From NCBI RefSeq assembly GCF_039888675.1, contig NZ_JBDQQR010000002.1, positions 534,001 to 598,000 of the forward strand: DNA of 64,000 nucleotides, written 5' to 3'. This DNA comes from Mesorhizobium sp. CAU 1732 (GTDB lineage Bacteria > Pseudomonadota > Alphaproteobacteria > Rhizobiales > Rhizobiaceae). Every line of letters begins with the position of its first letter. Positions within the stretch are counted from its first letter, which is position 1. Of this stretch, positions 36,286-45,263 are shown in pieces. The translations under genes and the position numbers were made by a program. The notes under the pieces were generated by a model. That model saw only the letters and a list, made by a program, of their open reading frames with translations, searched no databases and had not been told where the DNA came from.

Positions 36286-37100
36286 AGACGCGCCCGTTCG
36301 GCACCACCGGCATGACTGTCAGCGCGCTCGGGCTCGGCACCGTCAAATTCGGCCGCAATCAGGGGCTCAAGCATCCGACCCCGTTCTCACTGCCCGATGA
36401 TCGGGAGGCAGCGGAATTGCTGGCGCTGGCGGCGGATCTCGGCATCAATCTCATCGACACGGCCCCGGCCTATGGCACCAGCGAGGAACGCCTGGGCTCT
36501 TTGCTTGCCGGCCAGCAGAATCGTTGGATCGTCTGCACCAAGGTCGGCGAGGAGTTCGATGCGGCAACAGTAACCAGCAGCTTCGACTTTTCGCCCGAGC
36601 ATGTGCGTTTGAGCATCGAGCGCAGCCTGCGCCGGTTGAGACGCGACGTGCTCGACATCGTGCTCGTCCATTCCGACGGCAACGATCTCGATATCATCGA
36701 ACGCCACGGCACGATGCAGGCGCTGCGCGATCTGAGGACCGAGGGGAAGCTGCGCGCATTCGGGCTGTCGTCGAAAACGGTCGAGGGCGGCATCGCCTCG
36801 CTCGACCACGGCGACTGCGCGATGGTGACCTACAATCCGGATCACTTGGGCGAAGTTCCGGTCCTCGACCATGCAGCCGCGACGGGCAAGGCAATCCTGG
36901 TCAAGAAGCCGCTGGCGTCGGGGCATATCGACAAAGCCGACGGCGTCGATCCGGTCGAGGCGAGTTTCCGCTTCATCTTCGCCCATCCGGGCGTGACGAG
37001 CGCCGTGATGGGCACGATCAACCCGGCGCACCTGCGCGGCAATGTCAGCGCATGTGAACGGGCGCTGGACGCGCTCAGTCGGAGCCGGCCTGCTCCTTGA
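36282..37100 (+). CDS. Aldo/keto reductase
   Basis: A 272-residue TIM-barrel oxidoreductase. The catalytic tetrad is visible: Asp in LIDTAPAYGTSEERLG, Tyr in the same stretch, Lys in IVCTKVG and His in DIVLVHSDG. The N-terminus MKTRPFGTTGMTVSALGLGT is typical of the sugar-aldehyde and dihydroxy-acid reductase branch. It probably uses NADPH to reduce a sugar aldehyde or keto group. It is the last gene of the gmhA operon and overlaps hldE tail to tail by 26 nt. Confidence 0.83.
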   Translation: MKTRPFGTTGMTVSALGLGTVKFGRNQGLKHPTPFSLPDDREAAELLALAADLGINLIDTAPAYGTSEERLGSLLAGQQNRWIVCTKVGEEFDAATVTSSFDFSPEHVRLSIERSLRRLRRDVLDIVLVHSDGNDLDIIERHGTMQALRDLRTEGKLRAFGLSSKTVEGGIASLDHGDCAMVTYNPDHLGEVPVLDHAAATGKAILVKKPLASGHIDKADGVDPVEASFRFIFAHPGVTSAVMGTINPAHLRGNVSACERALDALSRSRPAP

Positions 37101-38511
37101 TGCGATCGACGATCGCCGTCGTGGAGACGTTGTCCAGATGTGACAGCACCTTCACCTCGCCGCCATAGGCCTTGACGATATCGCCGCCCACGACCTGATC
37201 GAGCGTGTAGTCGCCGCCCTTCACCAGCACCTCCGGCCTGATCTTCTCGATCAGCGGGATCGGCGTATCGTCGTCGAAGGAAACGACCCAGTCGACGGCC
37301 TCAAGCGCCGCCATCACCGTCATGCGGCGCTCGACCGGATTGATCGGCCGGCCCTCGCCCTTCAGACGCCGCACTGATGCGTCGCCATTGAGCGCCAGAA
37401 CGAGGCGGTCGCCCTGCTGGCGTGCCTGCTCCAGATAGCCGACATGGCCGGCATGGAGGATGTCGAAACAGCCATTGGTGAAGACGATCTTCTCGCCCGC
37501 CGCACGCGCATCGGCAAGTGCGGCCAGCAATTGCTCTTCGGTCACGACCCCGCGCTCATAGCCCTTTTCGCGATCGACCGCGCGGCGCAGCTCCGGCCCG
37601 CTGATCGCAGCCGTGCCGAGCTTCGCCACGGCAAGCCCCGCCGCGAGGTTGGCCAGCGCCACGGCATCGACGAGCCTTTCGCCGGCGGCGAGCGCGGCCG
37701 CGATCGTCGAGATGACCGTGTCGCCCGCCCCGGTGACGTCGTAGACCTCCTTGGCGCGCGCCGGGAGATGCGTCGCATGTCCGGACTTTTCGATCAGCGT
37801 CATGCCGTGCCGGCCGCGCGTGACGAGCAGCGCGTCAAGACCCAGCGTCTCGATCAGTTCGGCACCCTTGCGCGTGAGGATCTCGTCGGTGGCGCAGGCA
37901 CCGACGATGGTTTCGAACTCGGACAGGTTCGGGGTCAGAAGCGTCGCGCCGCGATAGCGCGCGAAGTCGCTACCCTTGGGATCGACCAGCACGGGCTTGC
38001 CATGCTTGCGAGCGGTCTCGATGAGCCCTTGAGTGTCGGACAATGTGCCCTTGCCGTAGTCGGAAAGCACCACCACCGAAGCACGGGAAAACAGCGCCTC
38101 GGCCTCTTCCGCCACACGCGGCGAATAGGCGTCGGCGAAGCGCTCCTCGCGGTCGAGGCGAATAAGTTGCTGGTTGCGGCTCATGACGCGCAGCTTGACG
38201 ATGGTCGGTTCGCGCCCAGCCTGCACCATCGCGCAGTGAATCCCCGCGCTTGTAAGCTGGGCGTGCAGGACGTCGGCAGCCTCGTCGGTCCCCACGAGCC
38301 CCACAAGCGACGCACCAGCGCCGAGTGCCGCGATGTTGAGCGCGACGTTGGCGGCTCCGCCGGGCCGGTCCTCGTGCTGCTCGACGCGCACGACCGGCAC
38401 CGGCGCTTCGGGCGAAATGCGCGACGTATCGCCATGCCAATAGCGATCGAGCATGACGTCGCCGATGACGAGGATATGGGCCGTGTCGAAGCGTGGCGCC
38501 TTGAATTGCAT
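37075..38511 (-). CDS. hldE: Bifunctional heptose-7-phosphate kinase / heptose 1-phosphate adenylyltransferase
   Basis: A 478-residue fusion. The N-terminal PfkB-type kinase opens HILVIGDVMLDRYWHGDT and has the active-site DVTGAGDTVISTIAAALAAG. The C-terminal nucleotidyltransferase has IVFTNGCFDILHAGHVGYL and ends with the Mg/ATP stretch LVKGGDYTLDQVVGG. HldE phosphorylates D-glycero-D-manno-heptose-7-P at C1 and, after GmhB, transfers AMP to make ADP-D,D-heptose. The start at ATG 38511 follows CGAGG. It shares a strand with waaC and waaF, 37 nt downstream of waaC, forming one heptose operon. Confidence 0.95.
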   Translation of the reverse strand: MQFKAPRFDTAHILVIGDVMLDRYWHGDTSRISPEAPVPVVRVEQHEDRPGGAANVALNIAALGAGASLVGLVGTDEAADVLHAQLTSAGIHCAMVQAGREPTIVKLRVMSRNQQLIRLDREERFADAYSPRVAEEAEALFSRASVVVLSDYGKGTLSDTQGLIETARKHGKPVLVDPKGSDFARYRGATLLTPNLSEFETIVGACATDEILTRKGAELIETLGLDALLVTRGRHGMTLIEKSGHATHLPARAKEVYDVTGAGDTVISTIAAALAAGERLVDAVALANLAAGLAVAKLGTAAISGPELRRAVDREKGYERGVVTEEQLLAALADARAAGEKIVFTNGCFDILHAGHVGYLEQARQQGDRLVLALNGDASVRRLKGEGRPINPVERRMTVMAALEAVDWVVSFDDDTPIPLIEKIRPEVLVKGGDYTLDQVVGGDIVKAYGGEVKVLSHLDNVSTTAIVDRIKEQAGSD

Positions 38512-38548
38512 GTATGGCCTCGAATGAATCTGACTTTGGGGGAAGCGA

Positions 38549-39553
38549 TTACGAGCCTTTGGGCCGCTCCACAATGGCCCGCAAATGGCTCCATACGATG
38601 TCCGGCGTCAATGGTGCGAACACCGCAGGGTCGGTTCCCCGCTCGACAGAAGGGAAATGCGCGGCCTTGAGGCAAATCTGGCGCTCGCCATACCCCCCGA
38701 CGAGGCCGGGTTCGGTCGGGCCGAACAGAACGACATTGGGCCGGCCAAGCGCCGCCGCCAGATGCGACAGGCCGGTATCGACCGACACGACGCCCGCCGC
38801 ATCCGCGAGCACCTGCGCGACCTCCCCGAGCCGAAGTCTGGGCAGGACCTCCACCGATGGAGAGGACATCGCCAGCCGCTCGGCGCGCGCGCGCTCGGCC
38901 TCGTTGCCCCATGGCATTTTGATCTGCCAGCCTTCAGAGATCGCAGTCACAATCAACTCCTGCCAGTAATCCTCCGGCCAATGTTTCTCGTGGCGTGTCG
39001 TGCCGTGCAGGAAGACGAGGCTGGGCGTGACCTCGGGCTTGGCGGCGAAGTGTCCGGCGATGCCATAGCTCCCCATACCCTCCGGCACATCGTAGCCCAG
39101 CGCCTGGGCGAAGAGTTGCCGCACGCGCTCGACGGCGTGCTGGCCCTTGGCGACGGCAAGCGGGCGATCGTAGAAGCGCGCCGCGAGCGGCTCACGCGCC
39201 GAAGCGCGATCGAGCCCGAATTTGGGACCCCGCGCAGTGCGCGTGACGAGCACGGCGCTCTTCAGCAAGCCCTGCGCGTCGATAACCGCGTCATACTCTG
39301 TCGCCCGCAGCACATCGCGGAACCGCTTCCATTCGCCGCTGCGGATCGTCTGCAAGGGTGACTTTCGCCAACGCCTCAGCGCGACGGAGATCACCCGGTC
39401 CACCGCCGGATGCCACGCCGGCACCTCGGCAAACCCTTCCTCCACCACCCAATCGCACCGGATGCCCGGAACCGCCCGTGTCGCGTCGGTCAGCGCGGGC
39501 AGCGTGTGGATCACGTCACCCATCGACGACGTCTTGACGACAAGCACCTTCAT
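38549..39553 (-). CDS. waaC: LPS heptosyltransferase I
   Basis: A 334-residue GT9 family protein. It begins MKVLVVKTSSMGDVIHTLPA, the WaaC signature, and has LVFLHGTTRHEKHWPEDYW and VSVDTGLSHLAAALGRPNVV, the sites that bind ADP-heptose. WaaC adds the first heptose to Kdo of the lipid A core on the cytoplasmic face. Its ATG overlaps the waaF stop by 4 nt and hldE follows, so synthesis of the donor and use of the donor are in one operon. Confidence 0.9.
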   Translation of the reverse strand: MKVLVVKTSSMGDVIHTLPALTDATRAVPGIRCDWVVEEGFAEVPAWHPAVDRVISVALRRWRKSPLQTIRSGEWKRFRDVLRATEYDAVIDAQGLLKSAVLVTRTARGPKFGLDRASAREPLAARFYDRPLAVAKGQHAVERVRQLFAQALGYDVPEGMGSYGIAGHFAAKPEVTPSLVFLHGTTRHEKHWPEDYWQELIVTAISEGWQIKMPWGNEAERARAERLAMSSPSVEVLPRLRLGEVAQVLADAAGVVSVDTGLSHLAAALGRPNVVLFGPTEPGLVGGYGERQICLKAAHFPSVERGTDPAVFAPLTPDIVWSHLRAIVERPKGS

Positions 39554-40593
39554 CGCGCGGGCACCATCTCGTCCAGTGCTTCGTGGACCATGCTCGCGGG
39601 AAGCGCCCGCATGCAGTTGTGATGCCCCAGCGGACACTCGCGCTTGAAGCACGGGCTGCAGTCGAGGCCGAGGCGGACGATGCGGCTGGCATCGCTCAAG
39701 GGCGGCGTGAAATCGGGCGAGGTCGAGCCGTAGACCGCCACAAGCGGGCGTCCGAGCGCGGCGGCGACATGCATGAGGCCGGAATCGTTGGTGACCACCC
39801 CATCCGCCATGGAAAGCAGATCGACCGCTTCGGCGAGCGACGTCTTGCCTGCAAGGTTGTGACAGCGCCGCCGGACTTCCGGCTCGAGATGCGCAAGGAT
39901 TTCATCGCAGGTCGCGGTGTCGTTTGCGGAGCCGAAGAGCCAGATCTGCTTTCCCGTACCGGCCATGTCGACGATCTCGGCGTACTTCTCGGGCGGCCAG
40001 CGCTTCGACACACCGAACTCGGCCCCGGGACACAGCGCCAGCACCGGCACATCCGCTACCAAGCCGAATTTCGCGATCGCCGCGTCGCGATTGCCCTTGT
40101 CGGCGACGAGCGACGGATTTGGGTGCGGCTGGGGAAAATCATCCGCGCTGCGCATCGTATCTGCATCGAAGGCGAGCGCGTTGAACCGGTCGACCATCAT
40201 GGGGAAACGCTGCTTGTCGAGCCGGCGCAGATCGTCGAGCAGGCCGTAGCGCATCTCGCCGCGCCAGCCCGTGCGGCGTGGAATGCCGGCGAACCACGGC
40301 ACCAGCGCCGATTTGAGCGAGTTTGGCAGCACGATTGCCTGGGAATATCCCTCCCCGCGAAGCGAACGCCCGAAGGCGCGGCGCTGGCCGAGCGCGAGTT
40401 CACCACGGTCGAACGGTGTCGCCGTCGCCTTGCGCACCTGCGGCATGCGGGCGAGAAGCGGCAGGCTCCATCCGGGAGCCACGACGTCGATCGTCACGCC
40501 CGGGCGCTCGCGCTTCAGCGTCATGAACAGGCTCTGCGCCATCATCATGTCGCCGATCCAGGTCGGTCCGATTATGAGGATCGTGTCGGTCAC
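39550..40593 (-). CDS. waaF: LPS heptosyltransferase II
   Basis: A 347-residue GT9 transferase. It opens TILIIGPTWIGDMMMAQSLF and has the Cys-rich family stretch CSPCFKRECPLGHHNC near the C-terminus and TNDSGLMHVAAALGRPLVA, characteristic of WaaF. It adds the second heptose of the inner core. The start is GTG 40593, since this places the conserved IIGPTWIGD at its usual distance from the N-terminus. It is first in the waaF-waaC-hldE operon, and 216 nt separate it from the divergent GT4 gene. Confidence 0.9.
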   Translation of the reverse strand: MTDTILIIGPTWIGDMMMAQSLFMTLKRERPGVTIDVVAPGWSLPLLARMPQVRKATATPFDRGELALGQRRAFGRSLRGEGYSQAIVLPNSLKSALVPWFAGIPRRTGWRGEMRYGLLDDLRRLDKQRFPMMVDRFNALAFDADTMRSADDFPQPHPNPSLVADKGNRDAAIAKFGLVADVPVLALCPGAEFGVSKRWPPEKYAEIVDMAGTGKQIWLFGSANDTATCDEILAHLEPEVRRRCHNLAGKTSLAEAVDLLSMADGVVTNDSGLMHVAAALGRPLVAVYGSTSPDFTPPLSDASRIVRLGLDCSPCFKRECPLGHHNCMRALPASMVHEALDEMVPAR

Positions 40594-40809
40594 GAGATCA
40601 GGTCCAGCGGGCGTCCGCCTGGGCGCCATTGAAGTCTTTACCCCGGGCAAACGGGTCGGGCGATCGCCACGACGCCCATCTGGCCCTTCTGCGACAGGTT
40701 TTCAACCGGTTCCACAATCTCCCGCAGGCCACCGCCATTTCTTTACGAGATTGCGGCGAGGAAACGATCATGTCAGAAGCGTAATAGTTCCGCCGATATT
40801 CGAGAGACG

Positions 40810-42015
40810 ATGAGCGAGGATAGTCGATACGCGCTGCCCGCTCGCAGCGGTGAGAAACATCCGTCACCTCTGCGGATAGCGTTTGGCATTTATAGTCTTG
40901 CCGTGCGGGGCGGTCTTGAAGACCAGTGCATTCGACTTGCGCGAGAACTGGGTGAACGCGGCCACCAAGTTACCCTGTTTTGCGTCCGGGCTACTGACCC
41001 CTTGCCGTCCACGGTGGTCCAGTTGTCGCCGCGCTGGAGACCTCTTTCGAACCATGCCCGAATGCAGCGTTTTGCATATGATTTCGTCAATGCCACAGCC
41101 AAAGGCTTCGACAGGACCGTAACCTTCCAGCCCGTACCCCACGCAGACATCCTTTTCTGTGCCGATATGCCCCGAACCAGGGCGACCATACCGGTCTACA
41201 AGCGGCTGTCGCGGCGCCACCGGATCATGGCATCGCTGGAGGCGGGCGTATTCGGCATTCAAGCGAAGACACGCATCATTTGCCTGGCTCGCCCGCAAGC
41301 GGAAGCCTACATCGCCGCTCACGCGACACCACCGGCCCGCGTCCCGTTGATGCCGCCATCCGTAGACGTAGGCAGACGCCAGCCGGAACGCCGCTCCGCC
41401 GGAAATCGTGCCGACCGCCGCGCTGCGCTTGGCCTGTCGAGCACCGATACGGCATGGCTGTGGCTAGGGCTCCAGCCGGAGATAAAGGGGCTTGATCGCG
41501 CCGTCGCCGCGCTTGCGCACCATCCTCATGCGCGCCTGCTCGTCGGCGGGTTGTCATCCGGCGATCGTAAAGCGCAGCCCATCCTGCGTCTCGCCGCCGC
41601 CGCGGGAGTCAAGCAGCGCATTCAGTGGCTCGGCTACCTCTCCGGCGACCTCTGGCTCGATACGATGGCGGCTGCCGACATGCTTGTTCACCCCGCGCGC
41701 GTCGATGTGACGGGGGCCGTCATCCTCGAAGCCCTGATCAACGGACTGCCGGTTGTGACGACGTCCAATTGCGGCTTTGCCGAACATGTCACGCGCAGCG
41801 GTGCTGGCCTCGTCGTCGATCAGCCATTTTCGAGCGATGCCCTTGCCGCAGCCATCGGGACCGTCGCGATGAAGGCGGCATCCCTGTCCGAACTGGGTAT
41901 CGCCTACGGCAGGGAAAACGATCTTTACACCGGCCTGAAGATCGCCGCCGACCTCATCGAAGCCCCGATCTGGCAAACGGCAATGCCAGGCAGCGAAGAC
42001 ACTATTTCGCGCTGA
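40810..42015 (+). CDS. Family 4 glycosyltransferase (WaaG-like)
   Basis: A 401-residue GT-B transferase. N-terminal LRIAFGIYSLAVRGGLEDQC and GERGHQVTLFCVR match the WaaG/PimA type, and the C-terminal half has AWLWLGLQPEIKGLDRAVAAL, HPARVDVTGAVILEALINGLPVV and the E-x7-E site. It is close to LPS core glucosyltransferase I in design and in position beside waaF/waaC, so it probably adds a hexose to the inner core. Residues 195-215 are an Arg-rich insertion. ATG 40810 has GAGAG just upstream. Confidence 0.8.
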   Translation: MSEDSRYALPARSGEKHPSPLRIAFGIYSLAVRGGLEDQCIRLARELGERGHQVTLFCVRATDPLPSTVVQLSPRWRPLSNHARMQRFAYDFVNATAKGFDRTVTFQPVPHADILFCADMPRTRATIPVYKRLSRRHRIMASLEAGVFGIQAKTRIICLARPQAEAYIAAHATPPARVPLMPPSVDVGRRQPERRSAGNRADRRAALGLSSTDTAWLWLGLQPEIKGLDRAVAALAHHPHARLLVGGLSSGDRKAQPILRLAAAAGVKQRIQWLGYLSGDLWLDTMAAADMLVHPARVDVTGAVILEALINGLPVVTTSNCGFAEHVTRSGAGLVVDQPFSSDALAAAIGTVAMKAASLSELGIAYGRENDLYTGLKIAADLIEAPIWQTAMPGSEDTISR

Positions 42016-42134
42016 AACGCTCCGCGCGACTTTGTCTCACGCGACAGGGTCCAATTGCGCGCGACCCCTTGGCCAGAAGTCTTGCTTAAAAGCCAGTGGG
42101 ACGCGTTGACGGCGCATCGCGCGCCCGGTAGTTT

Positions 42135-42330
42135 CCCGACTGGAACAGGTTCCGCCGCAAGGTGGATGAAAATGGGAACGCGGTACGAACTCCCCAGGGA
42201 GATCAAAGCCGCGGCTGCCCCCGCAACTGTAACCGTTGAGCCATCTTCCAGACGCCACTGACCGCAATGGTCGGGAAGGCGGAAGAAAAAGGCGATGACA
42301 CGGGAGCCAGGAGACCTGCCAGTTCCGGTC
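42135..42330 (+). promoter_or_regulatory. Cobalamin riboswitch
   Basis: The leader of the btu operon contains the conserved elements of the cobalamin riboswitch in the correct order: GGGAACGCGGT (42174-42184), CCGCGGCTGCCCCCGCAACT (starting 42209) and the B12 box AGCCAGGAGACCTGCC (42305-42320). Binding of adenosylcobalamin is known to shut off expression of such genes. The 190 nt between the B12 box and the btuB ATG should form the expression platform, but I cannot say whether it stops transcription or hides the ribosome site. The outer ends given are approximate. Confidence 0.93.
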
Positions 42331-42523
42331 ACCCATGCTTGGATACGGGGTGTGTCCAGGCGCGGTCGTCCGTCGCGGTGACATTCGAAAAGTGTTGCCG
42401 CAGTCCGGAGACGACCGGGGTTCAAGCGCGTCCGCGCGAAACAACCCGCATCGGTTTCAGCCTGTGGTCCCTGACAAATCGGGGGCGGCCGGGGGCTGTC
42501 CTCAAGGAACATATGAGGCAGCA

Positions 42524-44410
42524 ATGAAACGGCTTACATTGACGGTGAGCGCACTGGCCATCGGGCTTGGCGGAAGCGCATTCGCGCAGGAAGCGGAGCA
42601 GAGCCCGAGCGAGGCGATCGAACTCGAGCGTCTGGTGGTCACGACACCCCTGCGCCGGGAATCGTCGCTGGAGCGCAGCACCTCATCGGTCACGGTCATT
42701 CCGGCGGAGCAGATCGAACGGTCGCCTGCTGCCGATCTCCCATCGCTCCTGCGGACCTTTGCCGGTATTACGGTGACATCCAATGGCGGCCTCGGATCGT
42801 CCGGTGGCATTTCGCTGCGTGGCGCGAAGCCCGCACAAACCCTGATCCTCATCAATGGCGTCAATACGCGCTCGGCGACATCGGGATCGACGACGCTCTT
42901 CACCGTGCCACTTCAGTCGATCGAGCGGATCGAGATCGCCCGCGGTGCCCATTCATCGCAATACGGCTCCGACGCCATAGGCGGCGTCATCAACATCATC
43001 ACCAAGAGCGGCTCTCCCTGCGTGAACGGCAACAATGTCTGCACGACGGTGACGGCCGGCGTTTCACATCCGTGGGGCGGACATGTCGGAGCCGACGTTC
43101 AGGGGCAGACCGAAGACGGATTGAACTTCGTATTCGGCGGTCTCGTGCGGGGCACGAGGGGCTACGACTTTACCACCTGGCCGGTCGAGCTCGACGATGA
43201 CGGCTTCCTGCAAGGCAGCGGTCATTTCTCGCTCTCGAAGGCCTTCGATTGGGGCGACCTTTACGCGAACGGCGTCTTCTCCCGCGCCCGCACCCAATAT
43301 GACAGCAGGAACTTTCTCGGCGTCCCATCAGGGGCCAACGAGTCCGATTCCACGGTCTTCGCCGGCAAGGTCGGCACGCGTCTGATCCATACCGACGATT
43401 GGGAATCGACCATCGAATTTATTTCGGGCATCGACCATTCGAAGGCGTTCGGCCGGGGCGAGGAATCCCGTTTCGACACCAATCGCTACGGTTTCTTCGC
43501 TGCCACCGAAAAATCCTTCGCGACCGGAAATCTGCAGCATGTCCTCAACGGCGGCGTCGAGGTTTATCGCGAGAATGTCGGTCCGAAGGACAGCTACGAG
43601 GTCAACGGACGCACGCTGGCCGCAGTCTTCGCGCAGCACCAGCTTGCCTTCGATGCGCTGACCGTGGATCTCGGCATAAGGCATGATCACAACGACCAGT
43701 TCGGTGGGGCGACCACTTATAATGTCGGCGCCAGCTACGAGTTCGTACCGGGGCTCGTCGGCCGCGCTTCCTACGCAACCGGCTTTCGCGCACCGACCTT
43801 CAACGACCTCTACTGGCCGTTCGATGGGAACCCCGACCTGAAGCCAGAGACATCACGCTCCTACGAAGTCGGTTTGCGGTGGCAGGCTACCGAAGCAACT
43901 GTCTTCGATGTCGCCTTCTATCAGCGCTGGGTCCGCGACCAGATCGCCTGGGCGCCGATCGATCCGACCGATCCATTCAGCTTCTGGCAGCCGGCCAATT
44001 TCGAGCGCGTCAAGGTCACCGGTTTCGAAGCGTCGATCGACCATCGCTTCAACGAGCGTTGGTTTGCCCGGGGAACGATCGACATTCGCGATCCGCGTGA
44101 TTCGATAAGCGGCAATTACCTGCCCGGACAGGATCGCTTCAAGGCGTCGGCCGAGGTGACGTTCAGCGCGACCGACAAGTTGGACCTCGGTGCGCGGGTT
44201 TCGTTCGCCGCGTCACGCTTCAGCGATGCCGCGAACCTCGTGAAACTGCCCGACTACACGATACTCGATCTGTCGGCGAACTACGCATTCGATGAAGCGT
44301 CAGCGCTGAAGGTGTCGATCGAAAACGTCTTTGACGAGGACTACGCCACCGTCAACAACTACCGGGCGCCGGGCCGTACCGTGAACGTCAGCTTCTCGCG
44401 GACGTTCTGA
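42524..44410 (+). CDS. btuB: TonB-dependent vitamin B12 receptor
   Basis: A 628-residue outer-membrane receptor. A signal peptide (MKRLTLTVSALAIGLGGSAFA, cut before QEAEQ) is followed by a TonB-box-like ELERLVVTTPL, a plug domain with PSLLRTFAGITVTSNGGLGSS and IARGAHSSQYGSDAIGGVINI, and a beta barrel ending with an aromatic residue (SFSRTF). ATG 42524 follows GAGG. It is the first gene after the cobalamin riboswitch and precedes btuFCD, so it brings cobalamin or a related corrinoid across the outer membrane. Confidence 0.93.
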   Translation: MKRLTLTVSALAIGLGGSAFAQEAEQSPSEAIELERLVVTTPLRRESSLERSTSSVTVIPAEQIERSPAADLPSLLRTFAGITVTSNGGLGSSGGISLRGAKPAQTLILINGVNTRSATSGSTTLFTVPLQSIERIEIARGAHSSQYGSDAIGGVINIITKSGSPCVNGNNVCTTVTAGVSHPWGGHVGADVQGQTEDGLNFVFGGLVRGTRGYDFTTWPVELDDDGFLQGSGHFSLSKAFDWGDLYANGVFSRARTQYDSRNFLGVPSGANESDSTVFAGKVGTRLIHTDDWESTIEFISGIDHSKAFGRGEESRFDTNRYGFFAATEKSFATGNLQHVLNGGVEVYRENVGPKDSYEVNGRTLAAVFAQHQLAFDALTVDLGIRHDHNDQFGGATTYNVGASYEFVPGLVGRASYATGFRAPTFNDLYWPFDGNPDLKPETSRSYEVGLRWQATEATVFDVAFYQRWVRDQIAWAPIDPTDPFSFWQPANFERVKVTGFEASIDHRFNERWFARGTIDIRDPRDSISGNYLPGQDRFKASAEVTFSATDKLDLGARVSFAASRFSDAANLVKLPDYTILDLSANYAFDEASALKVSIENVFDEDYATVNNYRAPGRTVNVSFSRTF

Positions 44411-44414
44411 CCTC

Positions 44415-45263
44415 ATGACGACGCGGCGTCACTCTTTCATGGCTGTTCTCGCCGCCGCCCTGCTCGCCTCGGCGCAGCAGGGCGGCGCGCAGGAACCGCC
44501 GCGCCGCGTCGTCTCCATCAACGTCTGCACGGACCAGCTCGCTATGCTGATCGCGGGAGAGGGCCAGATCCACTCGGTGTCCCGTCTCGCGGCCAATCCC
44601 GACACATCGACGATGGTCGAGGAAGCCAAAGCCTATCCGGCCAATCACGGGCTGGCCGAGGAGGTCTTCCTGATGAAGCCCGACCTCGTTCTCGCCGGAA
44701 CCTTTACCGCCCGCACGACCGTCGAGCTTCTTCGGCGGCTCGGCTTCCGCGTCGAGCAATTCGCGCCGGCGAACAATTTCGAGGACATTCGCACCGCGAT
44801 CACCCGCGTCGGCGACCTGCTCGGCAGGCAGGACCGCGCGGCTGAACTTCTGCGCGCGTTCGACGACGGCGTTGCCGAACTGGCAGCATTGCCACGGTCG
44901 GACACGGTCGCGGTGGCCTACTCCTCCAACAGCTACACGACAGGCGCCGGCACGCTGACCAACGCCGTCATGAACGCCGCGGGCCTGACGAACATGGCAG
45001 CCGAACAGGGCGTCATGGGCGGGACGCGCATGCCGCTCGAAGCGTTGCTTGCGGGTCACCCCGACCTCGTCGTGACGGGCACCACCAGCTACGACCGGCC
45101 AGCTCTGGCGCAGGAGAATTTCGTCCATCCAGCCTTTCGCGCATTCTACGATGCCGGCAAGGTGGTGACGGTGCCGGACAGCCTCTGGATTTGCGGCGCG
45201 CCATTCACGTTGGATGCCGTGCGCTTGCTTCGTGATGCAGCGCAGGGCACCAAGGCGCAATGA
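44415..45263 (+). CDS. btuF: Vitamin B12 ABC transporter substrate-binding protein
   Basis: A 282-residue periplasmic-binding protein of the FecB/BtuF fold. Signal peptide residues 1-25 (cut after GGAQ), then RRVVSINVCTDQLAMLIA, KPDLVLAGTF and the second lobe with HPDLVVTGTTSYDRP. It delivers the corrinoid from the periplasm to the BtuCD permease. It lies 4 nt after the btuB stop and overlaps btuC by 4 nt, all under the cobalamin riboswitch. Confidence 0.9.
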   Translation: MTTRRHSFMAVLAAALLASAQQGGAQEPPRRVVSINVCTDQLAMLIAGEGQIHSVSRLAANPDTSTMVEEAKAYPANHGLAEEVFLMKPDLVLAGTFTARTTVELLRRLGFRVEQFAPANNFEDIRTAITRVGDLLGRQDRAAELLRAFDDGVAELAALPRSDTVAVAYSSNSYTTGAGTLTNAVMNAAGLTNMAAEQGVMGGTRMPLEALLAGHPDLVVTGTTSYDRPALAQENFVHPAFRAFYDAGKVVTVPDSLWICGAPFTLDAVRLLRDAAQGTKAQ

